Shown here one piece after another: positions 23,439-32,971 of a stretch of 64,000 nt of DNA; the stretch's first letter is position 1; each line of letters opens with the position of its first letter. Under the pieces are notes generated by a model, which was not told the DNA's origin, searched no databases, and worked only from the letters and a program-made list of their open reading frames with translations. This DNA is from Vulcanimicrobiota bacterium (GTDB taxonomy: Bacteria > Vulcanimicrobiota > Xenobia > Xenobiales > JADMJV01). The stretch is taken from positions 83,595 through 147,594 of the forward strand of contig JAHBVR010000019.1 in NCBI GenBank assembly GCA_019637395.1, in the 5' to 3' direction. Position numbers and translations under genes: made by a program.

Positions 23439-25001
23439 CTAAAAGAGCTTGACGCGAGGCGGGGGTCCGCTGGGTGGGTCGCTATCCGGCGGTCCGCCCC
23501 CGGAAGGTCCGGGCCCAGAAGGTCCATCAGCAGCGGGTCCGTCGTCAGAGGACTCCTCGCCCGAAAGAGGGCCGTAGGCTGAGAGATCGATGGGTTCGCC
23601 ACGCAAGTCTTTGGCTACGTCCGCCCAGAATTTGGCCCTTTCAGCGTTGTTGGACAGTTCGAAGAGGCGGCTGAGACGGTCGATGTTTTCCAGTGGTTGG
23701 CCGCAATGGACCACCAGCGGTTCCAGGATCGAGGCGGCGTGCTCCCAGCGCTCCTGCTTTTCGATGGCCTCGACCAGAACCAGGGGCACGGCCTCCATGA
23801 GTTCGGTAACTTTGTTTTGCTCGGGTGGGGTCAACACATCGAAGGGAGTTTTGTCCAGCTCAAGCATGTCCAGGGCATCCAGAAGTCGCAGTTCGGCGCG
23901 AAAAAACTCCCCGCGTTCCATGTAAATCCGGCCCAGATTCAGCAGGGCCTCGGCCACCAAGGAGTAGGGCGGGCGCTTCATTCTTTTGCGCAGGCCGGCG
24001 GCCGCAGCGAAGTTGTTGCGGGCCAACTCCTGCTCGCCCAGTTTTAAGTAGGTCCGTCCCAAAGCCAGTCGTACCCGAGCCCGGAGAACTGGATCGCGAC
24101 GTATCATGGGGCGCGCTTCCAGGTAGAATTCCAGGGCCTGTTGCCAGCGTTCCCGGCGGGCTTCCACATCACCTAGAATCAGAGTAACTTCAGCCTGGTC
24201 ATTCTGGAAGGCTGTCAATTGGCGCACGCGCAGGAGAGTCTCGCGAGCCAGCTCCGATTGGCCCAGACGTGAAGCGGCCACGGCATGGTTGCGCAACAGA
24301 TGCTTGTCGTCCGCGTTATTGCCCAGGCCACGCCGGGTGGTCTCCAGGGCTTCCTCAAATTGCTCCTGGACCAGTTGCATGTCAGCCAACGAGGCCAGAC
24401 TGGCGTTTTGCTCCGGACCGGGCTCATGCAGCTCGGCCGTCTTGGCGAAAACCTTGGCGGCGAAATCGTATTCTTTGGAGCCGATACCCAGATTGGCGGC
24501 CAGGCTCAAAAGATTGAAAAGCAGCGGGCTGTCCTGAGGGATCAGCTTCCAGGCCTTGCCCAGATGCTCCAGAGCGGCTTTGGTGTCCATCAGCCGGCTG
24601 AGCACTACGGCGTAGGCGTATTCCACCTGGAAGGTCAGCTCGTCTTCCAGACCATAACGCTCCAGAATATGCGAGGCCACCGAGAGCAGTCCGCTGGCAT
24701 CCAATATGCGACGCGGGTCGTGACGATAGTTTTCGGCCAGCAAGTAGAGAGTTGAGGCCACAGTAGGATCCAGGCCGTTACTCTCAATTCGCTCTTTCAA
24801 GGACTGTCCAAAGACGGTGTCCGCCTCCTCCTGACGACCCAGGCGGATCAGCAGACTGGCCAGCAGGTTCAGGCGCTCGGTCTTTTCGTCGCCGCCAGCC
24901 GGGAGGGATTCAGCCTCCTCAACCGCCCGCTGCAGCAAGGGCAGGGCCGTTTCAAGATCCCCTTCAAGCAGAGCTGTTTGTCCAGATTCCCAGGTGCTCA
25001 C
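23439..25001 (-). CDS. TPR-repeat protein with acidic Pro/Gly-rich tail
   Basis: The product is 520 residues, the last gene of the ten-gene coiled-coil operon. Residues 1-470 are tetratricopeptide-like helical pairs, for example ALLEGDLETALPLLQRAVEEAE, LALGRTYLKLGEQELARNNFA and LLNLGRIYMERGEFFRAELRLLDAL. The last 45 residues are Ser/Asp/Gly/Pro-rich (SGPGPSGGGPPDSDPPSG) and probably disordered, ending in basic VKLF. TPR proteins scaffold assemblies, so it may hold the helical proteins encoded upstream. Its ATG overlaps the previous stop by four bases. There is no signal peptide. Confidence 0.82.
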   Translation of the reverse strand: MSTWESGQTALLEGDLETALPLLQRAVEEAESLPAGGDEKTERLNLLASLLIRLGRQEEADTVFGQSLKERIESNGLDPTVASTLYLLAENYRHDPRRILDASGLLSVASHILERYGLEDELTFQVEYAYAVVLSRLMDTKAALEHLGKAWKLIPQDSPLLFNLLSLAANLGIGSKEYDFAAKVFAKTAELHEPGPEQNASLASLADMQLVQEQFEEALETTRRGLGNNADDKHLLRNHAVAASRLGQSELARETLLRVRQLTAFQNDQAEVTLILGDVEARRERWQQALEFYLEARPMIRRDPVLRARVRLALGRTYLKLGEQELARNNFAAAAGLRKRMKRPPYSLVAEALLNLGRIYMERGEFFRAELRLLDALDMLELDKTPFDVLTPPEQNKVTELMEAVPLVLVEAIEKQERWEHAASILEPLVVHCGQPLENIDRLSRLFELSNNAERAKFWADVAKDLRGEPIDLSAYGPLSGEESSDDGPAADGPSGPGPSGGGPPDSDPPSGPPPRVKLF

Positions 25002-25918
25002 GCGATTTTTACTCCTTGGCAGATGCGATCCAGGAGCTCCAGCAGGCTATCCACAATCGAAACGATGGTCTCCAGGACACCCATGGCCTTACGCTGCATG
25101 CTGTGCAGGCCGCGCAGGGCCTTGTTGGCTGAGGTGATCAGATTTCCAATGGCGGTGCCGGTCAGTTGCAGTTCGCCGACCAACCGTAGAAACCGTGCGT
25201 TGGATCGATCATGGACATCCTGAGCGGCTTTTTGGGCGGCGGCCATCAGTTCGCGGCTTTTGTTGTCGAGGTCGCGCGCCAGCTTCACGGCCTGTTTGCT
25301 GACCTCGTCACTGCCCTGCTGCATTCTGCCCTTCAGGGCCTGGCTGTGTTGGGCCAGTTGGGGAACGACGTTTTGATGAATCTGCTGGCCGATGGTATTG
25401 GACAGACGCACCACCTCCTGGGTGGTCTGATAAACCGAAGGCAAGACGGTTTCCCGCAAGTGGGCGTCGAGATTTTCCAGTCCGGGGGCGATCCCTTGCA
25501 GATTCGTTTCCACCTGAGTGGCGTGTTGAAAGACCGTCTCGTTGGTTTGCTGATGAAGGTCCTGGGCGGCGCCAGTCAGACCGTCGTGTTCGATTTGCAG
25601 GCTCTGCACGGTCATGTAGAGCTGGCTGGTTTCCTGGCTGCAGCGACTTTGCAGGTCGTCCAGTCCCTGACGATGGTTTTTGACCCGGATGGTAAGGCCG
25701 TCAAAGGCCGCTCGCAATTGTTCTTGGGCTTTGCGGATGCGGTCGGTGAGGACCTCGGCCTGGGGGATGACGTTTTTGCTGCGAGCGACGAAGGCAGCTT
25801 GATCCTGCTCGACCCGCTGGCGCAGGCTGGTGGCGCGCATGTGCAATTCGTCAGCCCGGTGGCCTACCGCTTTAAGGCCGGCCAGGCTGGTTTCCATTTC
25901 GACCTGTAGATCGCTCAT
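24998..25918 (-). CDS. Helical coiled-coil protein of the array (ninth helical member)
   Basis: The product is 306 residues, almost all helix, rich in Gln, Leu, Ala and Arg, and poor in Pro and aromatic residues. It has no signal peptide or clear membrane helix. Two segments, ARSKNVIPQAEVLTDRI (about 44-60) and VVPQLAQHSQALKGRM, find counterparts in the array protein at 30117-31025 (RAQAIIPVAATITKRL and FVPALENHLKST), which suggests common descent. The C-terminus is hydrophobic (LLELLDRICQGVKIA). Its start overlaps the upstream stop by one base. Function unknown. Confidence 0.78.
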   Translation of the reverse strand: MSDLQVEMETSLAGLKAVGHRADELHMRATSLRQRVEQDQAAFVARSKNVIPQAEVLTDRIRKAQEQLRAAFDGLTIRVKNHRQGLDDLQSRCSQETSQLYMTVQSLQIEHDGLTGAAQDLHQQTNETVFQHATQVETNLQGIAPGLENLDAHLRETVLPSVYQTTQEVVRLSNTIGQQIHQNVVPQLAQHSQALKGRMQQGSDEVSKQAVKLARDLDNKSRELMAAAQKAAQDVHDRSNARFLRLVGELQLTGTAIGNLITSANKALRGLHSMQRKAMGVLETIVSIVDSLLELLDRICQGVKIA

Positions 25919-27111
25919 CAGGCATGCACCTGCCTTCCGATGGATTCGGCCTGGGCCCTGGAACCGGTGATGATGCTCTGAGTCTCGTTCCAGATATTGG
26001 CGGGATTGGTGACCAGAGTGCGGGCCAGAGTAATGGGAGCCATGCTGACGCGCACGGCGCCTTTCACGACTTCACCCAGGGCGGCCACACCCTGCTTGAG
26101 GAAATCAAGTTTCAGACCGGTCATTTTGCTGAGCATGTCGATGCCTTTTTGAAACCAGTCGACCACCCAATTGACTGCCCCTTCGGCCAGGGCCCGAACG
26201 ATCAGGTCCAGATTCTGAATGACATAACCCAGATTCTGGGCCGCGCGGTTCAGCTTGTCCGGAAAATAACGGCGCAGGTGATTGAGCATGCCCTCGTTTT
26301 TTTCGTTCATCTTATCCACGGCTCGCAGCAGATTGCCCAGGATCTGATCGACCAGTTCCGATAGGCGTTTGTCGATTTCGTTATTGGCCAGGGATTTCAA
26401 CTGGTCCATGCCGGCGCGAAGTTCTTTGGCCGGCTCAGAGACGCTGGTCTGCAGTCCCTCCTGGAGATTGAGCTGGAAGGTCGCCACCACTTTGGCTGAA
26501 GCCTGGTCCAGGGTGTGGGAGTCGTTCCGGGCCTGGGTGTGAACATTCTTCACCTGAGTGAGCAACACGTCGACATGGTCTTTCATGACTTTTTGCTGCT
26601 TAACTACGTCCGTTTTCACCGAATCGTATTCCTTGACGGCTTTGTCAACGGTATTTTTGATATTGCCCAGGGCGGTGTTGACCTTGTTGCGGCTCTGGTT
26701 CAGAACCGATTCTTGCTGGCTGACCGCCTGCTGCAGGGCCGGTGGCAGGGTGTGCATCTGGTCCACCAGACCTTGCAGCTTCTGCGAGGCGATTCCCATC
26801 TGGGCGGTCAACTCGGTTTGGGCGCTGGAAACGAACTGGCTCAGGTTGGCGGCGGTCTCGTCGGTCATCTGGATTTCGTTCTCCAGCTCGCTCTGACAGG
26901 CGGCCAGCAGGTCGTTGAGTTCCTGACCGGCCTTCAGCAACAAGGCCTGCTGCTGGGCAATGCCGTCCTGCAATACCTTCAGAGCCTGGTCGTAGTGCTC
27001 CACCTGGGCCTGAGTGGCGCGGGTTTCGGCGGTCATCTTTTGCAGTTTTTCGGTTACGGCGGGACCTTCGGTTTGAACCGTGGTTACTGCTTCTTGAATG
27101 GTTAAACTCAC
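25918..27111 (-). CDS. Helical coiled-coil protein of the array (eighth member)
   Basis: The product is 397 residues, helical with long Gln/Lys/Glu/Val heptads through about residue 300. A C-terminal region is more hydrophobic (ALGEVVKGAVRVSMAPITLARTL) and could contact membrane or a partner. I chose the GTG at 27111 because it overlaps the upstream TGA as GTGA, the pattern of the whole operon. A longer frame from 27132 would lie inside the preceding gene. There is no signal peptide and no known domain. Confidence 0.76.
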   Translation of the reverse strand: MSLTIQEAVTTVQTEGPAVTEKLQKMTAETRATQAQVEHYDQALKVLQDGIAQQQALLLKAGQELNDLLAACQSELENEIQMTDETAANLSQFVSSAQTELTAQMGIASQKLQGLVDQMHTLPPALQQAVSQQESVLNQSRNKVNTALGNIKNTVDKAVKEYDSVKTDVVKQQKVMKDHVDVLLTQVKNVHTQARNDSHTLDQASAKVVATFQLNLQEGLQTSVSEPAKELRAGMDQLKSLANNEIDKRLSELVDQILGNLLRAVDKMNEKNEGMLNHLRRYFPDKLNRAAQNLGYVIQNLDLIVRALAEGAVNWVVDWFQKGIDMLSKMTGLKLDFLKQGVAALGEVVKGAVRVSMAPITLARTLVTNPANIWNETQSIITGSRAQAESIGRQVHA

Positions 27112-27902
27112 AGAAACGCACCTGCCATCCACTTGAATCGAGCTGCCAGAGTGGCGGCTTCTTCGAAGAGTACCCCGGCCTCCCCAATCACCTCACCGGC
27201 CGTGCTGCCAGCTTCCCAAGCCTTGATGAAGGGTTGAGTCCAGGGCGGCAGTGCCATCGAGCGGACCATCTTGACCCCTTTCTTGCCGAGCAGGCCCTTG
27301 AGCTTGCCCGGAGCTTGATCGATTTTCTTGGTCCAATTGGCCAGATCACCGAATTGGCGCTCAAAGACAGACAACGAGCTGCTCAGTTTCTGCAAGGCCG
27401 CCAGATTTTTGGGATTGATGGTACTCAATTTGCGCTCGGCATTGAGCAGTGCGCGTTCCACTTCGTCCACCAAAGGAATGTGGAAGGGGAGCCTTGAGGT
27501 CCAGGCCTTGAACTGGTTGAACGAGTTTCGCAGCTCCTTAACGCGATGGGCGGTTTGGGCCGCCAGCGAAGTAGTCGCGAATTTTCGACACTTGGGGCAG
27601 TGCCACTTGGTGATATTCCCCTGATGTCCGCCGCCCCCACCGCTATTGCCGCCGCTTTGCCCGCCGCCGCTGGTGCCGGGTTTGTTCTCGGTGCCGGGCA
27701 GCTGGGCCTGAGAAGGTTTGCCGCCCTGGTTTATCTTGAGTTGCTCCCCTTCCATCTTGGGCTGGGCGTTTTTCTTACAGATGCAAATGATGTGGCTGCA
27801 AGTGGCGCAGGGCGCGATCGGCTGAACCGAACCGTCGGCCGAGACGGAGCCCCCTCCCTGCAGGTTGGTCGGGGGAATATTGGGAGTCTTACTGATTTTC
27901 AT
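27108..27902 (-). CDS. Zinc-knuckle protein of the array (seventh member)
   Basis: The product is 264 residues and differs from its neighbours. The first 105 residues are low complexity (Gly/Gln/Ser/Pro) and include CATC, CIC and CPKC motifs (about residues 32-105), so it probably binds zinc. The rest is helical (HRVKELRNSFNQFKAWTSRLP onward) and ends with a more hydrophobic stretch. It may be the adaptor of the array. It begins two bases after the upstream stop. No family is recognised. Confidence 0.75.
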   Translation of the reverse strand: MKISKTPNIPPTNLQGGGSVSADGSVQPIAPCATCSHIICICKKNAQPKMEGEQLKINQGGKPSQAQLPGTENKPGTSGGGQSGGNSGGGGGHQGNITKWHCPKCRKFATTSLAAQTAHRVKELRNSFNQFKAWTSRLPFHIPLVDEVERALLNAERKLSTINPKNLAALQKLSSSLSVFERQFGDLANWTKKIDQAPGKLKGLLGKKGVKMVRSMALPPWTQPFIKAWEAGSTAGEVIGEAGVLFEEAATLAARFKWMAGAFL

Positions 27903-27904
27903 TT

Positions 27905-29224
27905 TCAGGCCCCGGTTCCAATAAGTTGGCCAGAACTATCAATTTCACCAGATTGGTCGGGCACACATTCGGTTCCACACAGAGGGCAGAGGATAGACTG
28001 GATAAACTCCTCGCCCGCCTCCAGGGCCTGCTGGGCCACGTGCTGGACCATGGCGGCGGTGCTTGTCGCCGCAACCTGAACCCCTACCAGGGCGTCATCC
28101 AGTTGCACGATGCCCTGATCGATCAGGTGAGCCAGGCCTCCCTCTGCTCCCTTGCCGGTGGCCCCGGCCTGAGCCAATCGGGCCCTGGTTGCGGAAATAT
28201 CCTCGTAGGCGCCCGGGTCATCGGCCAGCAGTTGTCCGGTCTGAGCGTAGTTAACCACATGCAAGAGCAACTTCAGGCTGCGCTCGATCACCTTCAAGAC
28301 GGGAAAAGCTCCGGCCGTGGCCGCCGAGATGCTGGCTCCGGCGATGGTCTCGCCCAGGTTGATGACCTGATTGGCGACCAGATTTTCCACCCGCAGCAGG
28401 ATAGGATTTCCCACCATATTCATGACCTTGCCGGGAAACTCACCGGTCAATTCCTGGATCACGGTCACGGTGGCGCGGGCTGTGCCGGCCAGTTCCCCGT
28501 CCACCGTTTGCACGTGAGTCTGATAACCTTTGAGCTGTTCCATAGTGCTGTGCAGCCGTTGCTGCACCATCGTGGAGAGTGAGTTTTTGAGATCGTTGGC
28601 CAGAAAGTTCGAGGAGGCCTGGCTGGCCGGAGCCACCGAGCCCTGCAGGTGCTGGTCGAGTTCGCCGGTCATGGTGGCAAACTGGCCCCTGGCCGAGTGG
28701 GCACCGCCTTCGAATTTCGAGTAGTGGTTGCCCAACTGAGCCTGGCCGTCGCTCAGGAACTGGTGCGAGACAGCATGGTGCTGATTGGTATGGTCCAGGT
28801 AGCTGGCGCGGGCGGCCTTGGATTGCTCGAAAGCAGCCCCCACAGCCTGATGCTGTGCGGCCAGGGCGGTAGCAGCGCCGGCCGCCGCCGACTTCATATC
28901 ATCGGCTCGCCGACTCAAGTCTTTCTGCTTTTCTTCGCAAGCCTGCCCGGCCTGCTCCAGAGCTTTTTCCAGGGAGGCAGCCGTTTGCTGGAGTTGAGTC
29001 CCCAGACCCCCCGTGGCTTTTTGGAATTCCGTGCCGGACTGCTGCAGACTGGCCGCCCGACTGGTTGCGTTGTGCATGGCCTGGTCCAGGTCCCCGCGGG
29101 CCGCGTCCGCCTGCTGGGCCTCGTGGTCCAAATGGTCGCTGGCGGTGGTGCAGCCCCGCATCCAGTCGTTCAGGAGCTGCGAGAGTCCGTCCAGATCATC
29201 CTTGAATTCATCGAGCAGACTCAT
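27905..29224 (-). CDS. Largest helical protein of the array (sixth member), with hydrophobic segment and CPLC end
   Basis: The product is 439 residues. The N-terminal half is a long Ala/Gln/His/Ser-rich helical region. Around residues 290-325 is the most hydrophobic stretch of the whole array (ETIAGASISAATAGAFPVLKVI), which could insert in a membrane or form a hairpin. The C-terminus has one CPLCGTEC knuckle, then an acidic tail. Helical pore formers of the ClyA class also combine long helices with one hydrophobic patch, but this is only a resemblance. Its ATG overlaps the upstream stop by one base. Confidence 0.76.
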   Translation of the reverse strand: MSLLDEFKDDLDGLSQLLNDWMRGCTTASDHLDHEAQQADAARGDLDQAMHNATSRAASLQQSGTEFQKATGGLGTQLQQTAASLEKALEQAGQACEEKQKDLSRRADDMKSAAAGAATALAAQHQAVGAAFEQSKAARASYLDHTNQHHAVSHQFLSDGQAQLGNHYSKFEGGAHSARGQFATMTGELDQHLQGSVAPASQASSNFLANDLKNSLSTMVQQRLHSTMEQLKGYQTHVQTVDGELAGTARATVTVIQELTGEFPGKVMNMVGNPILLRVENLVANQVINLGETIAGASISAATAGAFPVLKVIERSLKLLLHVVNYAQTGQLLADDPGAYEDISATRARLAQAGATGKGAEGGLAHLIDQGIVQLDDALVGVQVAATSTAAMVQHVAQQALEAGEEFIQSILCPLCGTECVPDQSGEIDSSGQLIGTGA

Positions 29225-30117
29225 CAGATCAGGCCCACCTCTTGAAGTAATCCCAGTAGATTGACCACCGGTTGGATTGCAGCCTCGATATTAGCAATCA
29301 TATCGACAGGTGGACGCATTTTGTTGTCCATCATGTCCCGGCTGTTTCGGAGAAAGGTAAGCAGGCCTTCCAGAAAGCCCTCGACCGAATTGGCGTGGGT
29401 GTGTAGACCCTTGGCGTTCTCATCCAGCACCCTTTGAATTTGCCGCATAGCGTCGTCCAGTTGTTTTTGCAAATCCGTCTGCAGCGAAGCCAACTGTTGA
29501 GCGGAGAGGCTGCTGGCAGCCGCCAGGTTGGCCTGCAGCTCCTGGTGGTGGCCGATCAGGCCTTTGTCGAAGCCGGCGAAGCCGTTTCCGAGCTTTTCCA
29601 CGGCCTGCTGCAGTTCTTGGTGGCGGCTCTGCACATTGACGTGCGTGTCATCGACCTTTTTGCCGGTCAGATCGGTCGCTTCAGTCAGTCTCCCCAGCAG
29701 CGACGACAGCTGCTGGCTGAGCTGGTCGGCATCGGAAACCGCCGTCTGGTGGCGGGCCTGGTTTTCGCTGACCACCAGCGTGTTCTGGCTGCCGAGCTGA
29801 GAGCTGGCCGTGGAGAGCGCGTCCATGCTGGTGCGGGCATTGGTCTGGGTCACATCCACTCGGACGCCGGTGGATTTCAGGCTGCGTTCCAGGCTGGCCT
29901 GCAACTGGTCCAGCAACTGCTCCAGGTCGGCAAAGCTCTGCTCGACGGTCTGGACGGCCGCGTCGCCTTCCCGGCTGATTCCGTCCAGGCGGCCGTTGAG
30001 GCCGTCCAGGAGGCCGGAATAGTCGTCCATGCGCCGGTTGGAGCCGGCCATGGAAGTATTGAGGGTTTGGCACCAGCCGAGACTTTTTTCAATGAGGGCG
30101 GGGACGTCTTGTGACAT
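29224..30117 (-). CDS. Helical coiled-coil protein of the array (fifth member)
   Basis: The product is 297 residues, predicted to be almost continuous helix with heptad runs such as LEQLLDQLQASLERSLKS and LQTDLQKQLDDAMRQIQ. The last 30 residues are hydrophobic (AAIQPVVNLLGLLQEVGLI). The ATG at 30117 overlaps the upstream stop as TAATG. An in-frame ATG 38 codons earlier lies within the preceding gene and is rejected. No known family. Confidence 0.77.
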   Translation of the reverse strand: MSQDVPALIEKSLGWCQTLNTSMAGSNRRMDDYSGLLDGLNGRLDGISREGDAAVQTVEQSFADLEQLLDQLQASLERSLKSTGVRVDVTQTNARTSMDALSTASSQLGSQNTLVVSENQARHQTAVSDADQLSQQLSSLLGRLTEATDLTGKKVDDTHVNVQSRHQELQQAVEKLGNGFAGFDKGLIGHHQELQANLAAASSLSAQQLASLQTDLQKQLDDAMRQIQRVLDENAKGLHTHANSVEGFLEGLLTFLRNSRDMMDNKMRPPVDMIANIEAAIQPVVNLLGLLQEVGLI

Positions 30118-31025
30118 TACTTGATATTGGCTCGATCGAGCACGTTCTTCAAATTGATGGGGATGGTGATCAGCGCCCTGGTGTCCTGCTGTACCCGGTG
30201 GTTGTAAGATTCCAGGATGGCGTGATCGCAATCGGCTTCTTTCTTCAGTTTGTCCTCGGCCTGATGCACCACCTGAGCCAGGGCTTTGGCGCTGTCGGCG
30301 GTGGTGCTGCTAAGCTTCTCGACCTTTTCGGCGCAATGCTGGGCGGTCGTGCTCTGAATTTCAGTCTGACTTTCACGCAGTTGGGTACCGGCTTTGAGGG
30401 TTTCCTGTTTCAATTGTTCCACCACCTGGTTCAGCAACGTCTGCGTGCTCTTCAGGTGGTTTTCCAGAGCGGGAACGAAGCTCTCCTGGACCTTTTTTCC
30501 CAGGGCGGCCAGGGCCGCATCGTTATGCTGCTGGAAGTCGTGCAGCTTGGGAATCAAGCTTTGAGCCACGAAGTCGTTGAGGGCGGTCAGAGCCGTGCGG
30601 CTTTTCAAGAAGGCTGCCTGGCTTTGCTGGTCGGCCGCGTTCAGGGCGGCTTCGGTGGTCTTTTGCTCGTCGCGTAGATTTTCTTCAATCCTGGTTAAAA
30701 GCGCCGTCAGGGAGTGGATGATATTGTTCATCTCCGTGATTTTGGCCCGGCTGGTCTGAATTCGGTGGACAATCTCCGACTCCAAGGATTGCAGCTGCCC
30801 ATCTACGGCCTGCAAGGACTGTTCGCTCAGGGTCTGGCCGGTCTGCAAGCGCTTGGTTATCGTGGCGGCCACCGGAATGATGGCCTGAGCCCTGTTTTGA
30901 AATTGGGTGCGAGAGGTGCCGAGCCCGTCGTGGGCCTGGCGCAGCTGAGTTTGTCCGGTCTTGACCTGAGCGTCCACCTTGGTGAGGACAGTGGACAGGT
31001 TTTCTATGCTGGTTTGCAGGCTCAA
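30117..31025 (-). CDS. Helical coiled-coil protein of the array (fourth member)
   Basis: The product is 302 residues starting MSLQTSIENLSTVLTKVD, in the same style as the MSL starts of neighbouring members. It is helical and Gln/Thr/Ala-rich, with two segments shared with the 24998-25918 product (see that entry). The start is a TTG with GAGGAA about 10 bases upstream. The C-terminus ends IPINLKNVLDRANIK. There is no signal peptide or membrane helix. Confidence 0.76.
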   Translation of the reverse strand: MSLQTSIENLSTVLTKVDAQVKTGQTQLRQAHDGLGTSRTQFQNRAQAIIPVAATITKRLQTGQTLSEQSLQAVDGQLQSLESEIVHRIQTSRAKITEMNNIIHSLTALLTRIEENLRDEQKTTEAALNAADQQSQAAFLKSRTALTALNDFVAQSLIPKLHDFQQHNDAALAALGKKVQESFVPALENHLKSTQTLLNQVVEQLKQETLKAGTQLRESQTEIQSTTAQHCAEKVEKLSSTTADSAKALAQVVHQAEDKLKKEADCDHAILESYNHRVQQDTRALITIPINLKNVLDRANIK

Positions 31026-31039
31026 GCAGGTCGTTCCTC

Positions 31040-31990
31040 TCAGATATTCTGCAGGCCCAAGGCCTGCAGTTGGCCGATTTTTTGCAAGACCGGCTTGGCC
31101 CTGCGCAACAGGGCGATCAACTGCGGTCCGCCCGAGAGTTCTTTCAAGGAGTTGTCCAGCAGCTTGCGCTGCTGGATGAGTTCCGGCAGTTGAGCCTGGA
31201 CCTGGCGATCCAGTGCTTCCAGGGAGCGGGTGCGCAGGTCATCCACGGCCGTGCGGGCCGCGTTGACCACATGCACGTCCAGGTCCTGAACCGTCTTGGC
31301 GCCGGTTTTTTGGGCGGCGGGCTTGATGGCGGAATCCATCAGGTCGGTGAGGGTTGCCGCGTAGCTCTTGACGGTGCTGTTGCTGTGCTGGGCGAAGGTG
31401 TCACGGGCTTGAGTCAGGCCCTGGATACAGTGGTCTATACTGACCCCGCAGGCCGCCAGCTGGCTGTCCGCCGAGCCGCGCCAGATATCGGATTGAGCTT
31501 TAACCTGTAGCACCAGCTGGTTGAGTTGCTCGAGGGTGGCGCGCAGTTGTTGCTGGGCGCCCTGCTCGGCCTGGAGGTCCTTTTCCAGTTGGGCGCGCTG
31601 CGCGTCCAAAAGGTGCACCAGACTGTTTTGAGCGGCCGGCAGGGTCTGGGCCAACTGGTCGGACCTGGCTCGCATGTCGCCGACAGCCTTTTCTAAGTCA
31701 GCCCGGGCTGTCTCGGTCTGAGCCTTGAGAGCCGTGATCTGGGCGTCGCAGGCGTCCAGGCGGGCCTGAACCCGGCTGAAACCTCCGTTCAGCGAGGTCT
31801 GCACCGCCGCCACGGCCGGGCTGATGTAATTCAGTTCGGTGCGCACCTGGTCTTCCTGGTGTAAAATAGCCGCCTGAGCTTCACGTAGCATCTGGCTCAC
31901 AGCCTGACTCTGACTGTTGAGCATATTCCATTCAGGGACCAGGGCTTGTTGTTGCGATTTGACCTTGGCGGCGATCTCGGCCAGGCTCAT
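31040..31990 (-). CDS. Helical coiled-coil protein of the array (third member)
   Basis: The product is 316 residues starting MSLAEIAAKVKSQQQALV, helical throughout, with strong heptads (AQRAQLEKDLQAEQGAQQQL). The end is a hydrophobic segment (LLRRAKPVLQKIGQLQALGL), similar in style to the ends of other members. Its ATG overlaps the upstream stop by four bases. The following gene begins 14 bases after its stop, the widest internal gap of the operon. Confidence 0.77.
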   Translation of the reverse strand: MSLAEIAAKVKSQQQALVPEWNMLNSQSQAVSQMLREAQAAILHQEDQVRTELNYISPAVAAVQTSLNGGFSRVQARLDACDAQITALKAQTETARADLEKAVGDMRARSDQLAQTLPAAQNSLVHLLDAQRAQLEKDLQAEQGAQQQLRATLEQLNQLVLQVKAQSDIWRGSADSQLAACGVSIDHCIQGLTQARDTFAQHSNSTVKSYAATLTDLMDSAIKPAAQKTGAKTVQDLDVHVVNAARTAVDDLRTRSLEALDRQVQAQLPELIQQRKLLDNSLKELSGGPQLIALLRRAKPVLQKIGQLQALGLQNI

Positions 31991-32961
31991 TTTTTACCTC
32001 CCAGCATTCTTTGGAGTTCGGTATGCAGCGCCAGCACCGCCTCGAAATAGCGGTCCTGCTGGTCTTTGAGATGGGTGGAAGTATGGGCGGCCGTGCGCTT
32101 GGTGGTGTCGCTTTCTTTGGAAAGCTGTTGGGCCGACTGGTCGGCTTTCTTGGCGGCAGCGTCGATTTGATCCGGTAATTCTTTGGCTGTGATATTCTGG
32201 GCCTTGCTCGTTTCGCCCTGAATCTCCGTTTTTAAGACTTGAGCAGCTTCCAGTCCATGCTGCTCGAAGGCGGAATGCGCCTCCGTCATAGTCTTTCCCG
32301 CGCTGCTCAGGGTGGACTGCACGGCCGGCCGGTGAGTGTCGGTGATCTGATGGGAGAGTTTGCCGGTCTGGGTGGGCAGGGTTTCCTGGGCCAGAGTGTG
32401 GAGCCGATTGGCCAGGTTTTTGGCGGCCGCGGCGAATTCGTCATAGTGGCCGGGCTGGTAGGTTTTCTGCACAATCGAGTCTCCCTCGGCCAGGCTGGCC
32501 CGGGCCCCCTTGTGAGCTGTGGATTGCTGGCCGGCCTCGTGCTTGCAACTCTCCGCGCTGGCTTGAGCGGCCGTCTTCAACTGGTTACCGCGGTTCTGGG
32601 CATCCTCCAGGGCGGCCTGCACCTTCTTAGTAAAATCCACCAGTTGATCGTGAACGGCGTGACCCGTCGATTCCAGCGACTGCAGCCGGTCCTGGCTGGT
32701 CTGGGTGAGCTGGTTACCCAGGGTTTGTAGTTCGTGCTGCAGGCTGTCCAAATGCTGTTGGGTCTGGGTGGCCAGCAGGGTCATGTCGTTTAGAGCCTTT
32801 TCGGTGGAAACCACCAACTGCGGCAGCTCCTCATGGTCTTTGCGCAGTTGCGCTACCGGGGATTGGCTGTCGCCGGTATAATTGCGAATGGCCATGTGAA
32901 TCTCACTGACCAGCTTACGCGTATTGAGCAGGCTTTCACCCAGTTGCTGAATGAGCGACAT
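31987..32961 (-). CDS. Helical coiled-coil protein of the array (second member)
   Basis: The product is 324 residues starting MSLIQQLGESLLNTRKLV. It is very rich in Gln, Thr, Ala, His and Lys and predicted helical across the full length, ending LHTELQRMLGGKK. There are no Trp residues and one Cys. There is no signal peptide. It begins 10 bases after the stop of the first gene of the array. The composition resembles apolipoprotein- or LEA-like amphipathic helices, but that is not evidence of homology. Confidence 0.76.
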   Translation of the reverse strand: MSLIQQLGESLLNTRKLVSEIHMAIRNYTGDSQSPVAQLRKDHEELPQLVVSTEKALNDMTLLATQTQQHLDSLQHELQTLGNQLTQTSQDRLQSLESTGHAVHDQLVDFTKKVQAALEDAQNRGNQLKTAAQASAESCKHEAGQQSTAHKGARASLAEGDSIVQKTYQPGHYDEFAAAAKNLANRLHTLAQETLPTQTGKLSHQITDTHRPAVQSTLSSAGKTMTEAHSAFEQHGLEAAQVLKTEIQGETSKAQNITAKELPDQIDAAAKKADQSAQQLSKESDTTKRTAAHTSTHLKDQQDRYFEAVLALHTELQRMLGGKK

Positions 32962-32971
32962 GTCGGTTCCT

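Noticed and set aside
24285-26364. Several plus-strand frames under the coiled-coil array
   Set aside because: They are complementary shadows of Gln/Leu-rich genes and have no ribosome binding sites.
27905-29224. WXG100/LXG secreted effector because of a WMRG motif near the N-terminus
   Set aside because: The spacing is WxxG rather than WxG, the protein is far longer than WXG100, and no type VII secretion gene is in the window.
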